Source of the DNA: Microbacterium sp. Root53
GTDB lineage: Bacteria > Actinomycetota > Actinomycetes > Actinomycetales > Microbacteriaceae
Length of the DNA stretch: 64,000 nucleotides
Direction: 5' to 3'
Assembly (NCBI RefSeq): GCF_001426925.1
Contig: NZ_LMFR01000012.1
Location: 468,656-532,655, forward strand
Shown: one piece after another, positions 49,024-57,927 of the stretch
Layout of the letters: the number at the start of each line of letters is the position of its first letter
Numbering within the stretch: the first letter of the stretch is position 1
Notes under the pieces: generated by a model
Databases searched by the model: none
What the model saw: the letters and a program-made list of their open reading frames with translations, nothing else
Told to the model about the DNA's origin: nothing
Made by a program: the position numbers and the translations under genes

Positions 49024-49278
49024 ATGGTGCAGCGGAGCGTGACGATCGGCCTGGCGCACGGGCTGCACGCGCGCCCGGCGGCCGAGCTGGCGCGGCTCGC
49101 GCAGGCCGTGGAAGGGCGCCTGCTGATCCGGGCCGGCGAGCGGGCGGTCGACGCGGCGAGCGTCCTGGCGGTGATGGACCTCGCGCTGGGCGCCGGCGAC
49201 CGGGTGGTGCTCGAGGCCGAGGGATCCGGCGCCGAGGCGACGCTGGACGAGGCCGAGGCGCTGCTCGCGCCGCGCTAG
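49024..49278 (+). CDS. HPr-family phosphocarrier protein (first copy), 84 aa
   Basis: HPr fold with the phosphohistidine motif GLHARPAAEL at about residue 14 and the region AASVLAVMDLAL, which keeps the Ser of the regulatory site. It is transcribed from its own leaderless promoter and converges on the regulator gene with a 4-base tail-to-tail overlap. A second HPr lies in the PTS operon (51709). This one is more diverged and may serve a regulatory rather than transport role (inference). Confidence 0.88.
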   Translation: MVQRSVTIGLAHGLHARPAAELARLAQAVEGRLLIRAGERAVDAASVLAVMDLALGAGDRVVLEAEGSGAEATLDEAEALLAPR

Positions 49279-51218
49279 CCGTCGATCACGGCGGCGAGCT
49301 CGTCGAGGAACGACGACAGATCCACACCTCGGCGCACGATGCGCTGCGCGCGGTCCGGCTCGCCGAACACCTCCACGAACTGCTCGAAGACCGTCTGGAA
49401 CGCCTCTCGGTCGCCCTCGCTGAAGGCGACCAGCGCGACGACGTGCACGCGCGCGTCGCCCCATGGCACGGGCTGCTCGCTGACCCCGATCGCGATGGCG
49501 GTGCGCGAAGCGGTCATCTTCAGCGCGTGCGGCACGGCGAGCGTCTCGGCGAACGCGGTGGACGACAGCCGCTCCCGCTCGATCGTGCTCTCGACGTAGT
49601 CCTCGCCGATCACGCCCTGCGCCACGAGCAGCGCGCCGAGATCCCGGATCATGCCCTCCTCGCCGCGCGAGGCGTCCAGGCCGCGGAGGAAGGCGCCCGG
49701 CGCGAAGTACCGCGCGAGCTCGGCCCGCAGCCGCCCCAGCCGGCGGGCGCGGCGGACCCGGCTCGCCGCCGCCGCGACGCGCTCCACGTCGGCGTCGGTG
49801 AGGAAGGGCTGGATGCGCACGATCCGGTCCGCCGGGGCGCGCCCCTCCGCGAGCGGCGGCTCGATCGTCGTGAGCACGAGGTCGGTGTCGATCGCATCCC
49901 AGTCGGGGTCGACGCGCGTCTCCACCCCCGTGACCTCGATCGAGCGGCCGAGCGAGCGGTCCACGCTCGAGCGCAGCAGCTCGTGCAGCTCGTAGTACCC
50001 GGGGCACACGATCGTGGCGGTGAGCGTCGTCTCGGCCCGGCGGCTGCGCTCCAGGCGGCCGCCGACGTGCATGGCGATGTACGCGATCTCGTCGTCCCGG
50101 ATCGGCACGCCGAGAGCGTCCGACAGCTCGCTCGCGATCGACACGGCGACGTCGAAGATCATCGGGTACGCCGACTTGAGCGTGCGGGTCAGCGGGTTGC
50201 GCGACCACGCCTGCTCGCGTGCACGGTGCACGAGGTTCTGCACGTGGAGCGAGAGGCGCTCCACGAAGTCGTCGTGCGCGATGTCGACCAGGTAGCGGTC
50301 GGCCGCGTGCTCGACCGCCCGGCGCACGACCGCCGCGATCGCCGGGTCCGGCGCCACGGCCGGCTCGTCCCGCGAGCCCGGCACCACGATCCGGGTGAGC
50401 ACCAGCGCCGCCAGGTGCAGCCGATCGCCCTCGCCGAGGTCGACGCCGAAGTGCTCGCGCGCGAGCGCGCCGATCGCGTCGGCGATGCGGACCCGCACCT
50501 CCTCCGGCTCCCCGTGGACGGCCTCGAGCGCACGGCCCTGCGCGACGCGATCCGCCGCGATCGCGACGTGCAGCACCACGTCGGCGGCCGAGAACTCGTT
50601 GACGAAGAAGCCCTGCTCCCCCAGCCGCGCCACGAGGTCGGACTTGAACGCGCCGAGCGCCTCCGACGGGATCGCCATGGTGTCGGCCGCGCGGCGCAGC
50701 GCGTCGAGGTCGAACGCGCCGGCCTCCATCTCGTCGTGCGCCAGTCTGCTCACGAAGCGGCGCTGCGCGAGCTCGGTGCCCGCGAGCCGCACGCGCGGGC
50801 CCGAGCGCTCGAGCGACAGGCCGCTCGCCTCGCCGCCGCCGAGCATCGCCCGGACGCGCCCCAGGTCGGCCTCGAGCGTCGCGGCGCTCACGTGCATCCG
50901 CTCGGCCGTCTCGTAGACGTCGATGCCGTCGCCCGCGTCGAGCAGGGCGCGCACCAGGGCGTGCAGGCGCTCGCGCGGCGTCCCGGCGTCCGGCTCCGAA
51001 GCCGCGCGCAGCGCGGCGGCCGCCGAGGCCGTGGCGCGGTACCCCGCGGGCCCCGACTCGATCGCATCCCCGCCCGGGACGCGCGCGTTCAGGGCCGTCA
51101 CATACGTGCGCACGCTGCGCGGCGTGACGCCCAGCTGGTCCGCGAGCGTCGCCGCGGTCACCCAGTCGCCGCGGCGCATCAGGATGCCGAGCACCCGATC
51201 CTGCCGCCGTCTCGTCAC
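49275..51218 (-). CDS. BglG/MtlR-type PTS-controlled transcription regulator, 647 aa
   Basis: Order of domains: N-terminal HTH (MRRGDWVTAATLADQLGVTPRSVRTYV), a second winged-helix part, PRD1 with LHLAALVLTRIV and SLHVQNLVHRA, PRD2 with DEIAYIAMHVGGRL, a EIIB-like segment with the Cys in IVCPGYYELHELL, and a EIIA(mannitol/fructose)-like domain ending with His in LAVPHALKM. These histidines and the Cys are phosphorylated by HPr and EII in MtlR and tune its activity. It is divergent from the mannitol PTS operon, so it is the likely activator. I start at the GTG 51218; a TTG at 51230 is an alternative. Confidence 0.9.
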   Translation of the reverse strand: MTRRRQDRVLGILMRRGDWVTAATLADQLGVTPRSVRTYVTALNARVPGGDAIESGPAGYRATASAAAALRAASEPDAGTPRERLHALVRALLDAGDGIDVYETAERMHVSAATLEADLGRVRAMLGGGEASGLSLERSGPRVRLAGTELAQRRFVSRLAHDEMEAGAFDLDALRRAADTMAIPSEALGAFKSDLVARLGEQGFFVNEFSAADVVLHVAIAADRVAQGRALEAVHGEPEEVRVRIADAIGALAREHFGVDLGEGDRLHLAALVLTRIVVPGSRDEPAVAPDPAIAAVVRRAVEHAADRYLVDIAHDDFVERLSLHVQNLVHRAREQAWSRNPLTRTLKSAYPMIFDVAVSIASELSDALGVPIRDDEIAYIAMHVGGRLERSRRAETTLTATIVCPGYYELHELLRSSVDRSLGRSIEVTGVETRVDPDWDAIDTDLVLTTIEPPLAEGRAPADRIVRIQPFLTDADVERVAAAASRVRRARRLGRLRAELARYFAPGAFLRGLDASRGEEGMIRDLGALLVAQGVIGEDYVESTIERERLSSTAFAETLAVPHALKMTASRTAIAIGVSEQPVPWGDARVHVVALVAFSEGDREAFQTVFEQFVEVFGEPDRAQRIVRRGVDLSSFLDELAAVIDG

Positions 51219-51257
51219 ACGGCAAGTCAATCAGACGACGTCGGGGCGGAGCCTTTC

Positions 51258-51273
51258 TTCCGCCCGGGCGGAA
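51258..51273. promoter_or_regulatory. 16-bp perfect palindrome in the divergent mtlR-PTS promoter region
   Basis: TTCCGCCCGGGCGGAA is perfectly symmetric and flanked by TTTC / AGAA. It lies about 65 bases upstream of the IIB gene and 40 bases upstream of the regulator start. A likely binding site of the divergent MtlR-type regulator (inference from position). Confidence 0.45.
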
Positions 51274-51338
51274 AGAACCCTCCTTGCCGCCCCCTCGGCG
51301 CCGGGCCAGGATCGATCGGAAGGGAAAGTGACAGATCG

Positions 51339-51695
51339 ATGAGGATCCTCGTGGTGTGCGGTGCCGGTGCCTCCAGCACCTTCGTCGCCCTCCGGCTGCG
51401 CAAGGCCGCGGCCGATGCCGGGCTGCCCGTCACCGCCCTGGCGGGCGCAGAGCCCTCCCTCGCGATCGACCTGGACTCGGCCGACGTCGTGCTCGTCGGC
51501 CCGCACCTCGAGCGCTCCCTCGACGACATCCGCGCGCTGGCCGCGCCCCGGGGCGTGGCGGTCGCGCTGCTCCCCGACGACATCTTCTCCGACCTCGACG
51601 GCAGCCGCGCGCTCGCGCTGGCGCGTGCCGTCGCCGAGCAGGACCCCGCGGCGCGGGGTCCCCGACACGACTCCGCATCCGCGGAGACCGCCTGA
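51339..51695 (+). CDS. Orphan PTS EIIB-like protein (lactose/cellobiose type), 118 aa
   Basis: A single Rossmann-like IIB domain with the phosphocysteine near the N-terminus (MRILVVCGAGASSTFVALRLRKAA, Cys7) and VVLVGPHLERSLDDIR, which matches the IIB loop of the lactose/cellobiose family. No matching IIC or IIA is encoded nearby, since the downstream permease has its own IIB. It is the first gene of the PTS operon, after GGAAGGGA. It may act as a phospho-relay or a regulator of MtlR (inference). Confidence 0.78.
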   Translation: MRILVVCGAGASSTFVALRLRKAAADAGLPVTALAGAEPSLAIDLDSADVVLVGPHLERSLDDIRALAAPRGVAVALLPDDIFSDLDGSRALALARAVAEQDPAARGPRHDSASAETA

Positions 51696-51708
51696 CGAAG
51701 GGATCACC

Positions 51709-51978
51709 ATGGCCACTCGCACCGTTCGCATCGGATCGTCGCACGGGCTTCACGCTCGCCCCGCGAAGCTGTTCGCGCAGGCGGCGAAGGACGCCGGGAT
51801 CCCGGTCACGATCGCCAAGGGCGACGGCAAGCCCGTCAACGCCGCCAGCATCCTCGGCGTCATCGCGCTCGGCGTCGAACAGGGCGACGAGGTGACGCTG
51901 ACGGCCGAGGGCGCGGGCGACGAGGGCGTCCTCGACAGCCTCGCCGAGCTGCTCACCACCGACCACGACGCCCAGTGA
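51709..51978 (+). CDS. ptsH: HPr phosphocarrier protein (second copy), 89 aa
   Basis: It carries phosphate from Enzyme I to the EII domains. GSSHGLHARPAKLFAQAA holds the phosphohistidine (about residue 14) and VNAASILGVIALGV the regulatory-serine region; both match standard HPr better than the copy at 49024. AAGGGATC is the ribosome site. The stop overlaps the GTG of the Enzyme I gene by 4 bases. Confidence 0.93.
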   Translation: MATRTVRIGSSHGLHARPAKLFAQAAKDAGIPVTIAKGDGKPVNAASILGVIALGVEQGDEVTLTAEGAGDEGVLDSLAELLTTDHDAQ

Positions 51979-53666
51979 GCGTCATGACCGAGACGATCAC
52001 CGGCGTCGGCATCGGGCTCGGCGTCGCGCAGGGCCCCGTGGCCCGCATGGCCGAGCGCGCCCCCGCGCCGAAGGACGCCGCGAGCGACCGCACGCCCGAG
52101 GAGGAGACCGCCCGCGTGCGCGAGGCCGTCGCCGCCGTCGCGGCCGAGCTGTCGCGCCGCGCCGAGACGACGGAGGGCATCGCCCGCGACGTGCTCGAGG
52201 CCCAGGCCATGATGGCCGAGGACCCCACGCTGGAGGAGTCCGTCGACGCCCGCATCGCGGCCGGCAAGACCGCGGAGTGGGCGGTGCACGACGCGTTCGC
52301 GGAGTTCCGGGCGACGCTCGAGGCCGTCGGCGGTTACCTCGGCGAGCGCGCGGCCGACCTCGACGACGTCGCGGCCCGCGTGATCGCGCACCTGCGCGGC
52401 GAGCCGGCCCCCGGCGTCCCCTCGCCCGGCCACCCGTTCGTGCTGGTGGCGCAGGACCTCGCCCCCGCCGACACCGCGCTGCTGGACCTCGACCCCGCTT
52501 CGCCGAACCGCGTGCTCGCGCTCGTGACGACCGAGGGCGGCCCCACCTCGCACACCGCGATCCTCGCGCGCGAGAAGGGCATCGTCGCGGTCGTGGGCGC
52601 GGCCGGCGCCGCGGACCTCGCGGACGGCGACACGGTGATCGTCGACGCCGCCGCCGGCGCCGTCGTGACGTCGCCGACCGCCGACCAGCTGGCCGACGCG
52701 CAGCGCCGCGTCGACGAGCGCGCCGCGGTGGAGGCCGCTCCGTGCACGCCCGGCGCGCTGGCCGACGGCACCGCGGTGCCCCTGCTCGCCAACCTCGGAT
52801 CGCCCAAGGGCGCGGCCGAGGCGCTCGAGCTCGGCGCGGAGGGCGTGGGCCTGTTCCGCACGGAGTTCCTGTTCCTGAGCTCGAAGGAGGCGCCGAGCAT
52901 CGAGGCGCAGCGCGCCGAGTACGCCGCGCTGCTGACCGCGTTCGCGGGCAGGAAGGTCGTCGTGCGCGTTCTGGACGCCGGCGCGGACAAGCCGCTGCCG
53001 TTCCTCAACGACGCCGAGGAGGAGAACCCGGCCCTGGGCCTGCGCGGCATCCGCGCCCTGCGCGCGAACGAGCAGATCCTGCGCGATCAGCTCACCGCGC
53101 TCGCGCAGGCCGACGCCGAGACCGACGCCGACCTGTGGGTCATGGCGCCCATGGTCGGCACGGTCGAGGAGGCCGTGTACTTCACCGGGCTCGCGCGCGA
53201 GCTGGGGCTGAAGACCGCGGGTGTGATGGTCGAGGTGCCGTCGATCGCGCTCATGGCCGACCGCGCGCTCGCCCACACCGACTTCGCGTCGATCGGCACG
53301 AACGACCTGACGCAGTACACGATGGCGGCGGATCGCCTGCTCGGCTCGGTCGCGACGCTGCAGGATCCGTGGCACCCCGCGGTGCTGCGGCTCATCGCGC
53401 AGGTCGGCGAGGCCGGCGCGAAGCACGGCAAGCCGGTCGGCATCTGCGGCGAGGCCGCGGCCGATCCGCTGCTGGCGGTCGTGCTCGTGGGCCTCGGCGC
53501 CACGACGCTGTCGATGGCGCCGGCCGCCCTGGCCGACGTCCGCTACTCGCTCGGCAGGTACACGCTCGACGACGCGCGGCGCATCGCCGCGGCGGCGCTC
53601 GACGCCGACGACGCGGCCGGCGCACGCGCCGCGGCCCGTGCCGCGGCCGAGCAGCCCGCCTCCTGA
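51975..53666 (+). CDS. ptsI: PTS Enzyme I (phosphoenolpyruvate--protein phosphotransferase), 563 aa
   Basis: First enzyme of the PTS: it takes phosphate from PEP and passes it to HPr. The phosphohistidine is His193 in TTEGGPTSHTAILAREKGI. The PEP-binding barrel has GVGLFRTEFLFL, RVLDAGADKPLPFLN, MVEVPSIALMAD, SIGTNDLTQYTMAADR and the catalytic Cys in GICGEAAADP. Its length is normal. The GTG at 51975 overlaps ptsH; an ATG three codons later is an alternative. The PTS genes are transcribed together toward mtlD. Confidence 0.95.
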   Translation: MSVMTETITGVGIGLGVAQGPVARMAERAPAPKDAASDRTPEEETARVREAVAAVAAELSRRAETTEGIARDVLEAQAMMAEDPTLEESVDARIAAGKTAEWAVHDAFAEFRATLEAVGGYLGERAADLDDVAARVIAHLRGEPAPGVPSPGHPFVLVAQDLAPADTALLDLDPASPNRVLALVTTEGGPTSHTAILAREKGIVAVVGAAGAADLADGDTVIVDAAAGAVVTSPTADQLADAQRRVDERAAVEAAPCTPGALADGTAVPLLANLGSPKGAAEALELGAEGVGLFRTEFLFLSSKEAPSIEAQRAEYAALLTAFAGRKVVVRVLDAGADKPLPFLNDAEEENPALGLRGIRALRANEQILRDQLTALAQADAETDADLWVMAPMVGTVEEAVYFTGLARELGLKTAGVMVEVPSIALMADRALAHTDFASIGTNDLTQYTMAADRLLGSVATLQDPWHPAVLRLIAQVGEAGAKHGKPVGICGEAAADPLLAVVLVGLGATTLSMAPAALADVRYSLGRYTLDDARRIAAAALDADDAAGARAAARAAAEQPAS

Positions 53667-53707
53667 CCCCTTCCCCTCATCACACACCCGAAGAAAGACG
53701 AGTCACC

Positions 53708-55846
53708 ATGACCGACACAGCAGCCGCGGCGACGTCGCCGGGCGCACTCCGTGTGGGCGTGCAGAAGTTCGGCACGTTCCTCTCCGGCATGATCATGCCG
53801 AACATCGCCGCGTTCATCGCCTGGGGTCTCATCACGGCCCTGTTCATCCCGAGCGGATGGATGGGCAGCGAGGGACCCGTCGAGGCCTGGCGCTGGGCCG
53901 ACTCCGCCATCCTCGGCGGCGGCACGGCGTCCGACGGCACCGAGTACCTCGGTCTCGTCGGCTCGATCATCACCTACCTGCTGCCGCTGCTGATCGCCTT
54001 CACGGGCGGCAACGTCGTGTACGGCCACCGCGGCGGCGTGGTCGGCGCCGTGGCGGCGATGGGCGTCATCATCGGGGCCCAGGGGACGATCATGTTCCTC
54101 GGCGCGATGATCGCGGGACCGCTCACGGCCGAGATCCTGAAGCAGATCGAGAAGCTGTGGGACGGCAAGATCCGAGCCGGCTTCGAGATGCTGGTCAACA
54201 ACTTCTCTGCCGGCTTCGTCGGCTTCTTCGCCGCACTCGCCTCGTTCTTCTGGCTTGCGCCGGTCATGAAGTGGCTCACGGAGATCCTCGGAAACGCGGT
54301 CGGATGGCTCGTCGACACCGGGCTCATCCCCCTCGCGAGCATCATCGTCGAGCCCGCCAAGGTGCTGTTCCTCAACAACGCGATCAACCACGGTGTGTTC
54401 ACTCCGATCGGCACCGAGCAGTCGCAGGAGTTCGGCCGCAGCCTGCTCTTCATGGTCGAGGCCAACCCCGGACCCGGTGCGGGCCTGCTGCTCGCGATCA
54501 CGGTGTTCGGCGTGGGCGCCGCGCGCGCCACCGCGCCCGGCGCGTGGATCATCCAGTTCCTGGGCGGCATCCACGAGGTGTACTTCCCCTACGTGCTCGC
54601 CAAGCCGGTCCTGATCCTGGGCCTCATCGCGGGCGGCGCCACGGGCGTGCTGACGAACGTGCTGTTCGGCTCGGGTCTCGTCGCCCCGGCGTCCCCCGGC
54701 TCGATCTTCGCGATCCTGATCCAGACCGCGCCGGGCAGCCACCTCGGCGTCATCCTGGCCGTGGTGCTCTCGGCCGCCGTCACGTTCCTCGTGACCGCGG
54801 CGTTCCTGCTGGCCAGCCGCCGTCGCGACCTCGCGGCGGAGGCCGCGGGCGGCGACAAGTTCGCCGCGGCCGTGGCGCAGACGCAGGCCAACAAGGGCAA
54901 GTCGTCGGCCGCGCTCAGCGGGCTGGCGGGCGCCTCGACCGGTGCACTCAGCGCGCCGGCCCACGCGGTTCAGCGCGTCGTGTTCGCGTGCGACGCCGGC
55001 ATGGGCTCGTCCGCCATGGGCGCCAGCGTGCTGCGCAGCAAGTTCAAGGCGGCCGGCCTGGACGACGTCACCGTCACCAACAAGGCGATCGCGGCGCTCG
55101 ACGGCAACGCCGATCTCGTCGTCACGCAGGCGCAGCTGACCGACCGCGCGAAGCAGCGGGAGCCTGGCGCCGTGCACGTCTCGGTGGACAACTTCATGAA
55201 CTCGCCGCGCTACGACGAGATCGTGGAGCTGCTGCTGACGCAGCGCGCCACCGCCGAGGTCAAGGCCGAGCACCCGGTGGCCGAGACCGTCCCGGCCGCG
55301 CCCGACGGGGTCGCCGGCACCGCGCCCGCCCCCGCCACGCGCGCCGAGGCCCGTGCGGCCGCGGCGGCCGCCGAGGAGGAGCCGCTCCCCGAGGACCCCG
55401 CCCGCCCCGACGAGGGCGTGCTGAGCCTCGGCAACGTGCGCATCCACGAGGGCTCCGTCTCGCGTGAGGAGGCGATCCGCGAGGCTGCCGACCTGCTGCA
55501 GCAGACGGGCGCCGTCACGAGCGCGTACCACGACGCGATGCTCGCCCGCGAGCAGACCGTGTCGACCTACATGGGCAACGAGCTCGCGATCCCGCACGGC
55601 ACCAACGACGCGAAGGACGCGGTCCTGGCCTCGGCCCTGACGGTCATCCGCTACGACGGCGGCGTGGACTGGGACGGCGACGAGGTGCGCTTCGTGGTCG
55701 GCATCGCCGGCAAGGGCGACGAGCACCTGGGCCTCCTGCAGAACGTCGCGATGCTGTTCTCGGACGACGAGCAGGTCGCCCGGCTCAAGGCGGCGAAGAC
55801 CCCCGAGGAGCTCTACGAGCTCTTCAAGACGGTGAACGAGGACTGA
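53708..55846 (+). CDS. mtlA: Mannitol-specific PTS permease EIICBA, 712 aa
   Basis: It imports and phosphorylates mannitol. The IIC domain (residues 1-380) contains about eight hydrophobic segments and [12 protein letters not shown], the substrate motif of mannitol permeases. A linker leads to IIB, with Cys428 in [15 protein letters not shown], and an Ala/Pro/Glu-rich linker (about residues 525-560) to IIA, with His630 in [16 protein letters not shown]. All three domains are complete, as in E. coli MtlA. A ribosome site (AAGAAAG) precedes the ATG, and mtlD follows 4 bases after the stop. Confidence 0.95.
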   Translation: MTDTAAAATSPGALRVGVQKFGTFLSGMIMPNIAAFIAWGLITALFIPSGWMGSEGPVEAWRWADSAILGGGTASDGTEYLGLVGSIITYLLPLLIAFTGGNVVYGHRGGVVGAVAAMGVIIGAQGTIMFLGAMIAGPLTAEILKQIEKLWDGKIRAGFEMLVNNFSAGFVGFFAALASFFWLAPVMKWLTEILGNAVGWLVDTGLIPLASIIVEPAKVLFLNNAINHGVFTPIGTEQSQEFGRSLLFMVEANPGPGAGLLLAITVFGVGAARATAPGAWIIQFLGGIHEVYFPYVLAKPVLILGLIAGGATGVLTNVLFGSGLVAPASPGSIFAILIQTAPGSHLGVILAVVLSAAVTFLVTAAFLLASRRRDLAAEAAGGDKFAAAVAQTQANKGKSSAALSGLAGASTGALSAPAHAVQRVVFACDAGMGSSAMGASVLRSKFKAAGLDDVTVTNKAIAALDGNADLVVTQAQLTDRAKQREPGAVHVSVDNFMNSPRYDEIVELLLTQRATAEVKAEHPVAETVPAAPDGVAGTAPAPATRAEARAAAAAAEEEPLPEDPARPDEGVLSLGNVRIHEGSVSREEAIREAADLLQQTGAVTSAYHDAMLAREQTVSTYMGNELAIPHGTNDAKDAVLASALTVIRYDGGVDWDGDEVRFVVGIAGKGDEHLGLLQNVAMLFSDDEQVARLKAAKTPEELYELFKTVNED

Positions 55847-55850
55847 TCAC

Positions 55851-57005
55851 ATGGCGAAGGCCGTTCACTTCGGCGCGGGCAACATCGGACGCGGATTCGT
55901 GGGGCTCCTGCTCCACGAGGGCGGGTACGAGGTGGTGTTCTCGGACGTGGCGACCGCGCTGGTCGATGCGATCAACGCCGCCGACGAGTACACCGTGCAC
56001 GAGGTCGGCGAGGGCGGCCGGGATCGCGTGGTCACCGGGTTCCGCGCGATCGACAGCGCCGCGGACCCCGACGGCGTGGCGGCGGAGGTGGCGACGGCGG
56101 ACGTCGTCACCACCGCCGTCGGGCCGACCGTGCTGCGCTTCATCGCGCCGCACATCGTCGCGGGCCTCGCGCTGCGCGAGCCCAACGCCGCTCCCCTGCA
56201 GGTCATGGCGTGCGAGAACGCGATCGGCGCGACCGACACGCTGCGCGCGCACATGCAGGAGGCCGCGGGCGAGGCATGGGACGCGCTCGCCGGCCGCGCC
56301 GTGTTCGCGAACACGGCCGTCGACCGGATCGTCCCGGGCCAGCCCGAGGGACAGGGCATCGACGTGACCGTCGAGCCGTTCTACGAGTGGGCGATCGAGC
56401 GTCACCCGTTCGGCGACGCTCCCCCGTCCATCCCGGGCGCGCACTTCGTCGACGACCTGGCGCCCTACATCGAGCGCAAGCTGTTCACGGTCAACACGGG
56501 CCACGCGACCGCCGCCTACCTGGGAGCGCGCGCGGGGCTCGAGAAGATCTCGGACGCGCTCGCGGACGAGACCGTGGCCGCGGGTGTCGCCCGGGCGCTC
56601 GAGGAGACCTCGGGGATCCTCGTCGCCAAGCACGGCTTCGACCCCGCGGAGCTCGCCGAGTATCGCGCCACGATCCTCGGCCGCTTCCGCAACCCGGCCC
56701 TGCCCGACACGGTGCGGCGTGTCGGCCGCCAGCCGCTGCGCAAGCTGTCGCGCCACGAGCGGTTCGTGGGCCCGGCGGCGGAGGCGGTCGAGCGGGGGCT
56801 CCCGGTGGACGGCCTGCTGGCCGCCATGGGCGCCGCGCTCGTGTTCTACGACCCCGAGGACGAGCAGTCGGTCGAGCTCCGCCGCCTCCTGGCGGAGCTC
56901 GATCCGAACGCGTTCACCGCGCACGTGACGGGCCTGGAGCCCCAGCACCCGCTGTTCGCGCGGTTCGCGGCCGTGGTCGCGGAGGCGCAGTCGGCGCAGC
57001 GCTGA
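55851..57005 (+). CDS. mtlD: Mannitol-1-phosphate 5-dehydrogenase, 384 aa
   Basis: It oxidises the mannitol-1-phosphate delivered by the permease to fructose-6-phosphate with NAD. The family signature [15 protein letters not shown] is at residues 4-18, [12 protein letters not shown] in the middle, and [16 protein letters not shown] carries the Lys-Asn-His catalytic group. Its length and order match E. coli MtlD. It ends the PTS operon; a two-tier hairpin follows 11 bases after the stop. Confidence 0.96.
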   Translation: MAKAVHFGAGNIGRGFVGLLLHEGGYEVVFSDVATALVDAINAADEYTVHEVGEGGRDRVVTGFRAIDSAADPDGVAAEVATADVVTTAVGPTVLRFIAPHIVAGLALREPNAAPLQVMACENAIGATDTLRAHMQEAAGEAWDALAGRAVFANTAVDRIVPGQPEGQGIDVTVEPFYEWAIERHPFGDAPPSIPGAHFVDDLAPYIERKLFTVNTGHATAAYLGARAGLEKISDALADETVAAGVARALEETSGILVAKHGFDPAELAEYRATILGRFRNPALPDTVRRVGRQPLRKLSRHERFVGPAAEAVERGLPVDGLLAAMGAALVFYDPEDEQSVELRRLLAELDPNAFTAHVTGLEPQHPLFARFAAVVAEAQSAQR

Positions 57006-57016
57006 TCAGAGGCGCA

Positions 57017-57060
57017 GGACCCCGCGGGCCCCGGTGGCGACACCGGATTCCGCGGGGTCC
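57017..57060 (+). terminator. Two-tier hairpin after mtlD
   Basis: Outer arms GGACCCCGCGG (57017-57027) / CCGCGGGGTCC (57050-57060) and inner arms CCGGTG / CACCGG with loop GCGA (57031-57046) can pair perfectly. No long U-tract follows. Confidence 0.6.
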
Positions 57061-57079
57061 GTCCGTCTCCGCGGGTCCG

Positions 57080-57114
57080 AGAAAATAGTCGAAATTTCGG
57101 TTCGATAATCGAAC
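57080..57114. promoter_or_regulatory. IclR-type operator upstream of the iclR-like gene
   Basis: GTTCGATAATCGAAC (57100-57114) is a perfect 15-bp palindrome. Exactly 20 bases upstream, 57080-57094 contains the half-site ATAGTCGAAA, and CGAAATTTCG (57090-57099) is another short palindrome. The same 15-mer occurs before the monooxygenase gene, and it resembles the operator I recall for PcaR/PcaU-type regulators (GTTCGATAATCGCAC). Confidence 0.65.
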
Positions 57115-57122
57115 GCGGCGGC

Positions 57123-57128
57123 TAGGAT
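57123..57128 (+). promoter_or_regulatory. -10 box (TAGGAT) of the iclR-like gene, leaderless arrangement
   Basis: TAGGAT is followed by 7 bases and the GTG at 57136. The operator palindrome ends 8 bases before it, where a bound repressor would block RNA polymerase, so autoregulation is likely. Confidence 0.5.
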
Positions 57129-57135
57129 CGGTCGC

Positions 57136-57885
57136 GTGAGCGAGACATCCGAGACCGTCGCCGTCGACACAGCCCGTCCCGCTGCGCGCGCGGGCGCGCA
57201 GGCCGGCTCCCAGACCCTGAGCCGGGGCATCCGGCTGCTCGAGGTGCTCGCGGCCGCGGATCGGGCCATGTCGATCGACGAGCTCGCGGTGTCGCTCGGG
57301 GTCCATCGATCGGTCGCCTACCGGCTGCTGCGCACGCTCGAGGACCACGGCCTCGTGTCCCGCGGCGGCTCCGGGCTGGTGTCGCTGGGCGCCGGCCTCG
57401 CGGCGCTCGCCGCCAGCGTGTCGCGCGATCTGCAGCAGGCCGCGCTCCCCGAGCTCGCCGAGGCGGCCGACGACCTCGGCATGACCTGCCTGCTGGTGCT
57501 GCTCGAGTCGGACGAGGGCATCACGGTCGTGAGCACTCCCCCGCGCCGCACGGTGGCGGTGTCGTACCAGCCCGGCCACCGGCATCCGATCACGCGCGGG
57601 GCGCCAGGCAAGGCGCTGTTGATGGAGCTCGCGGACACCGCGTGGCCGCCGGACGCGCCGGCGCAGCTGCGCGCCGAGATCGAGCTCAGCCGCGAGCGCG
57701 GCTACGCCACCAGCCACGACGAGGTCGTGGCGTCGCTGTGGTCGGTCGCCGTGCCGCTCGTGCTGCCGGGCCAGCCGCTGGCGGCCGTCGCGGCGATCCA
57801 CGTCTCGCTGCCCCGGCCCGAGCCGGAGATCGCCGAACGGCTGCACGCCGCCGCGGCAGGCATCGCGCGCGCCCTCGGCGCCTGA
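57136..57885 (+). CDS. IclR-family transcription regulator, 249 aa
   Basis: N-terminal winged helix: TLSRGIRLLEVLAAADRAMSIDELAVSLGVHRSVAYRLLRTLEDHGLVSR (about residues 27-78), then the IclR effector domain with ALPELAEAADDLGMTCLLVLLESDEGITVV, HPITRGAPGKALL and a GYATSHDEV stretch. The effector is probably an aromatic acid used by the divergent catabolic genes (inference). Its own promoter and those of the monooxygenase and transporter carry similar palindromic sites, so it likely controls the whole 57136-63231 locus. Confidence 0.92.
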   Translation: MSETSETVAVDTARPAARAGAQAGSQTLSRGIRLLEVLAAADRAMSIDELAVSLGVHRSVAYRLLRTLEDHGLVSRGGSGLVSLGAGLAALAASVSRDLQQAALPELAEAADDLGMTCLLVLLESDEGITVVSTPPRRTVAVSYQPGHRHPITRGAPGKALLMELADTAWPPDAPAQLRAEIELSRERGYATSHDEVVASLWSVAVPLVLPGQPLAAVAAIHVSLPRPEPEIAERLHAAAAGIARALGA

Positions 57886-57886
57886 G

Positions 57887-57919
57887 CCCGGCGCCTCTCG
57901 ATCGAGCAGAGGCGCCGGG
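57887..57919. terminator. Bidirectional terminator between the iclR-like and monooxygenase genes
   Basis: Arms CCCGGCGCCTCT (57887-57898) and AGAGGCGCCGGG (57908-57919) pair perfectly over a 9-base loop, between two convergent stops. Confidence 0.75.
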
Positions 57920-57927
57920 AGACGCGA

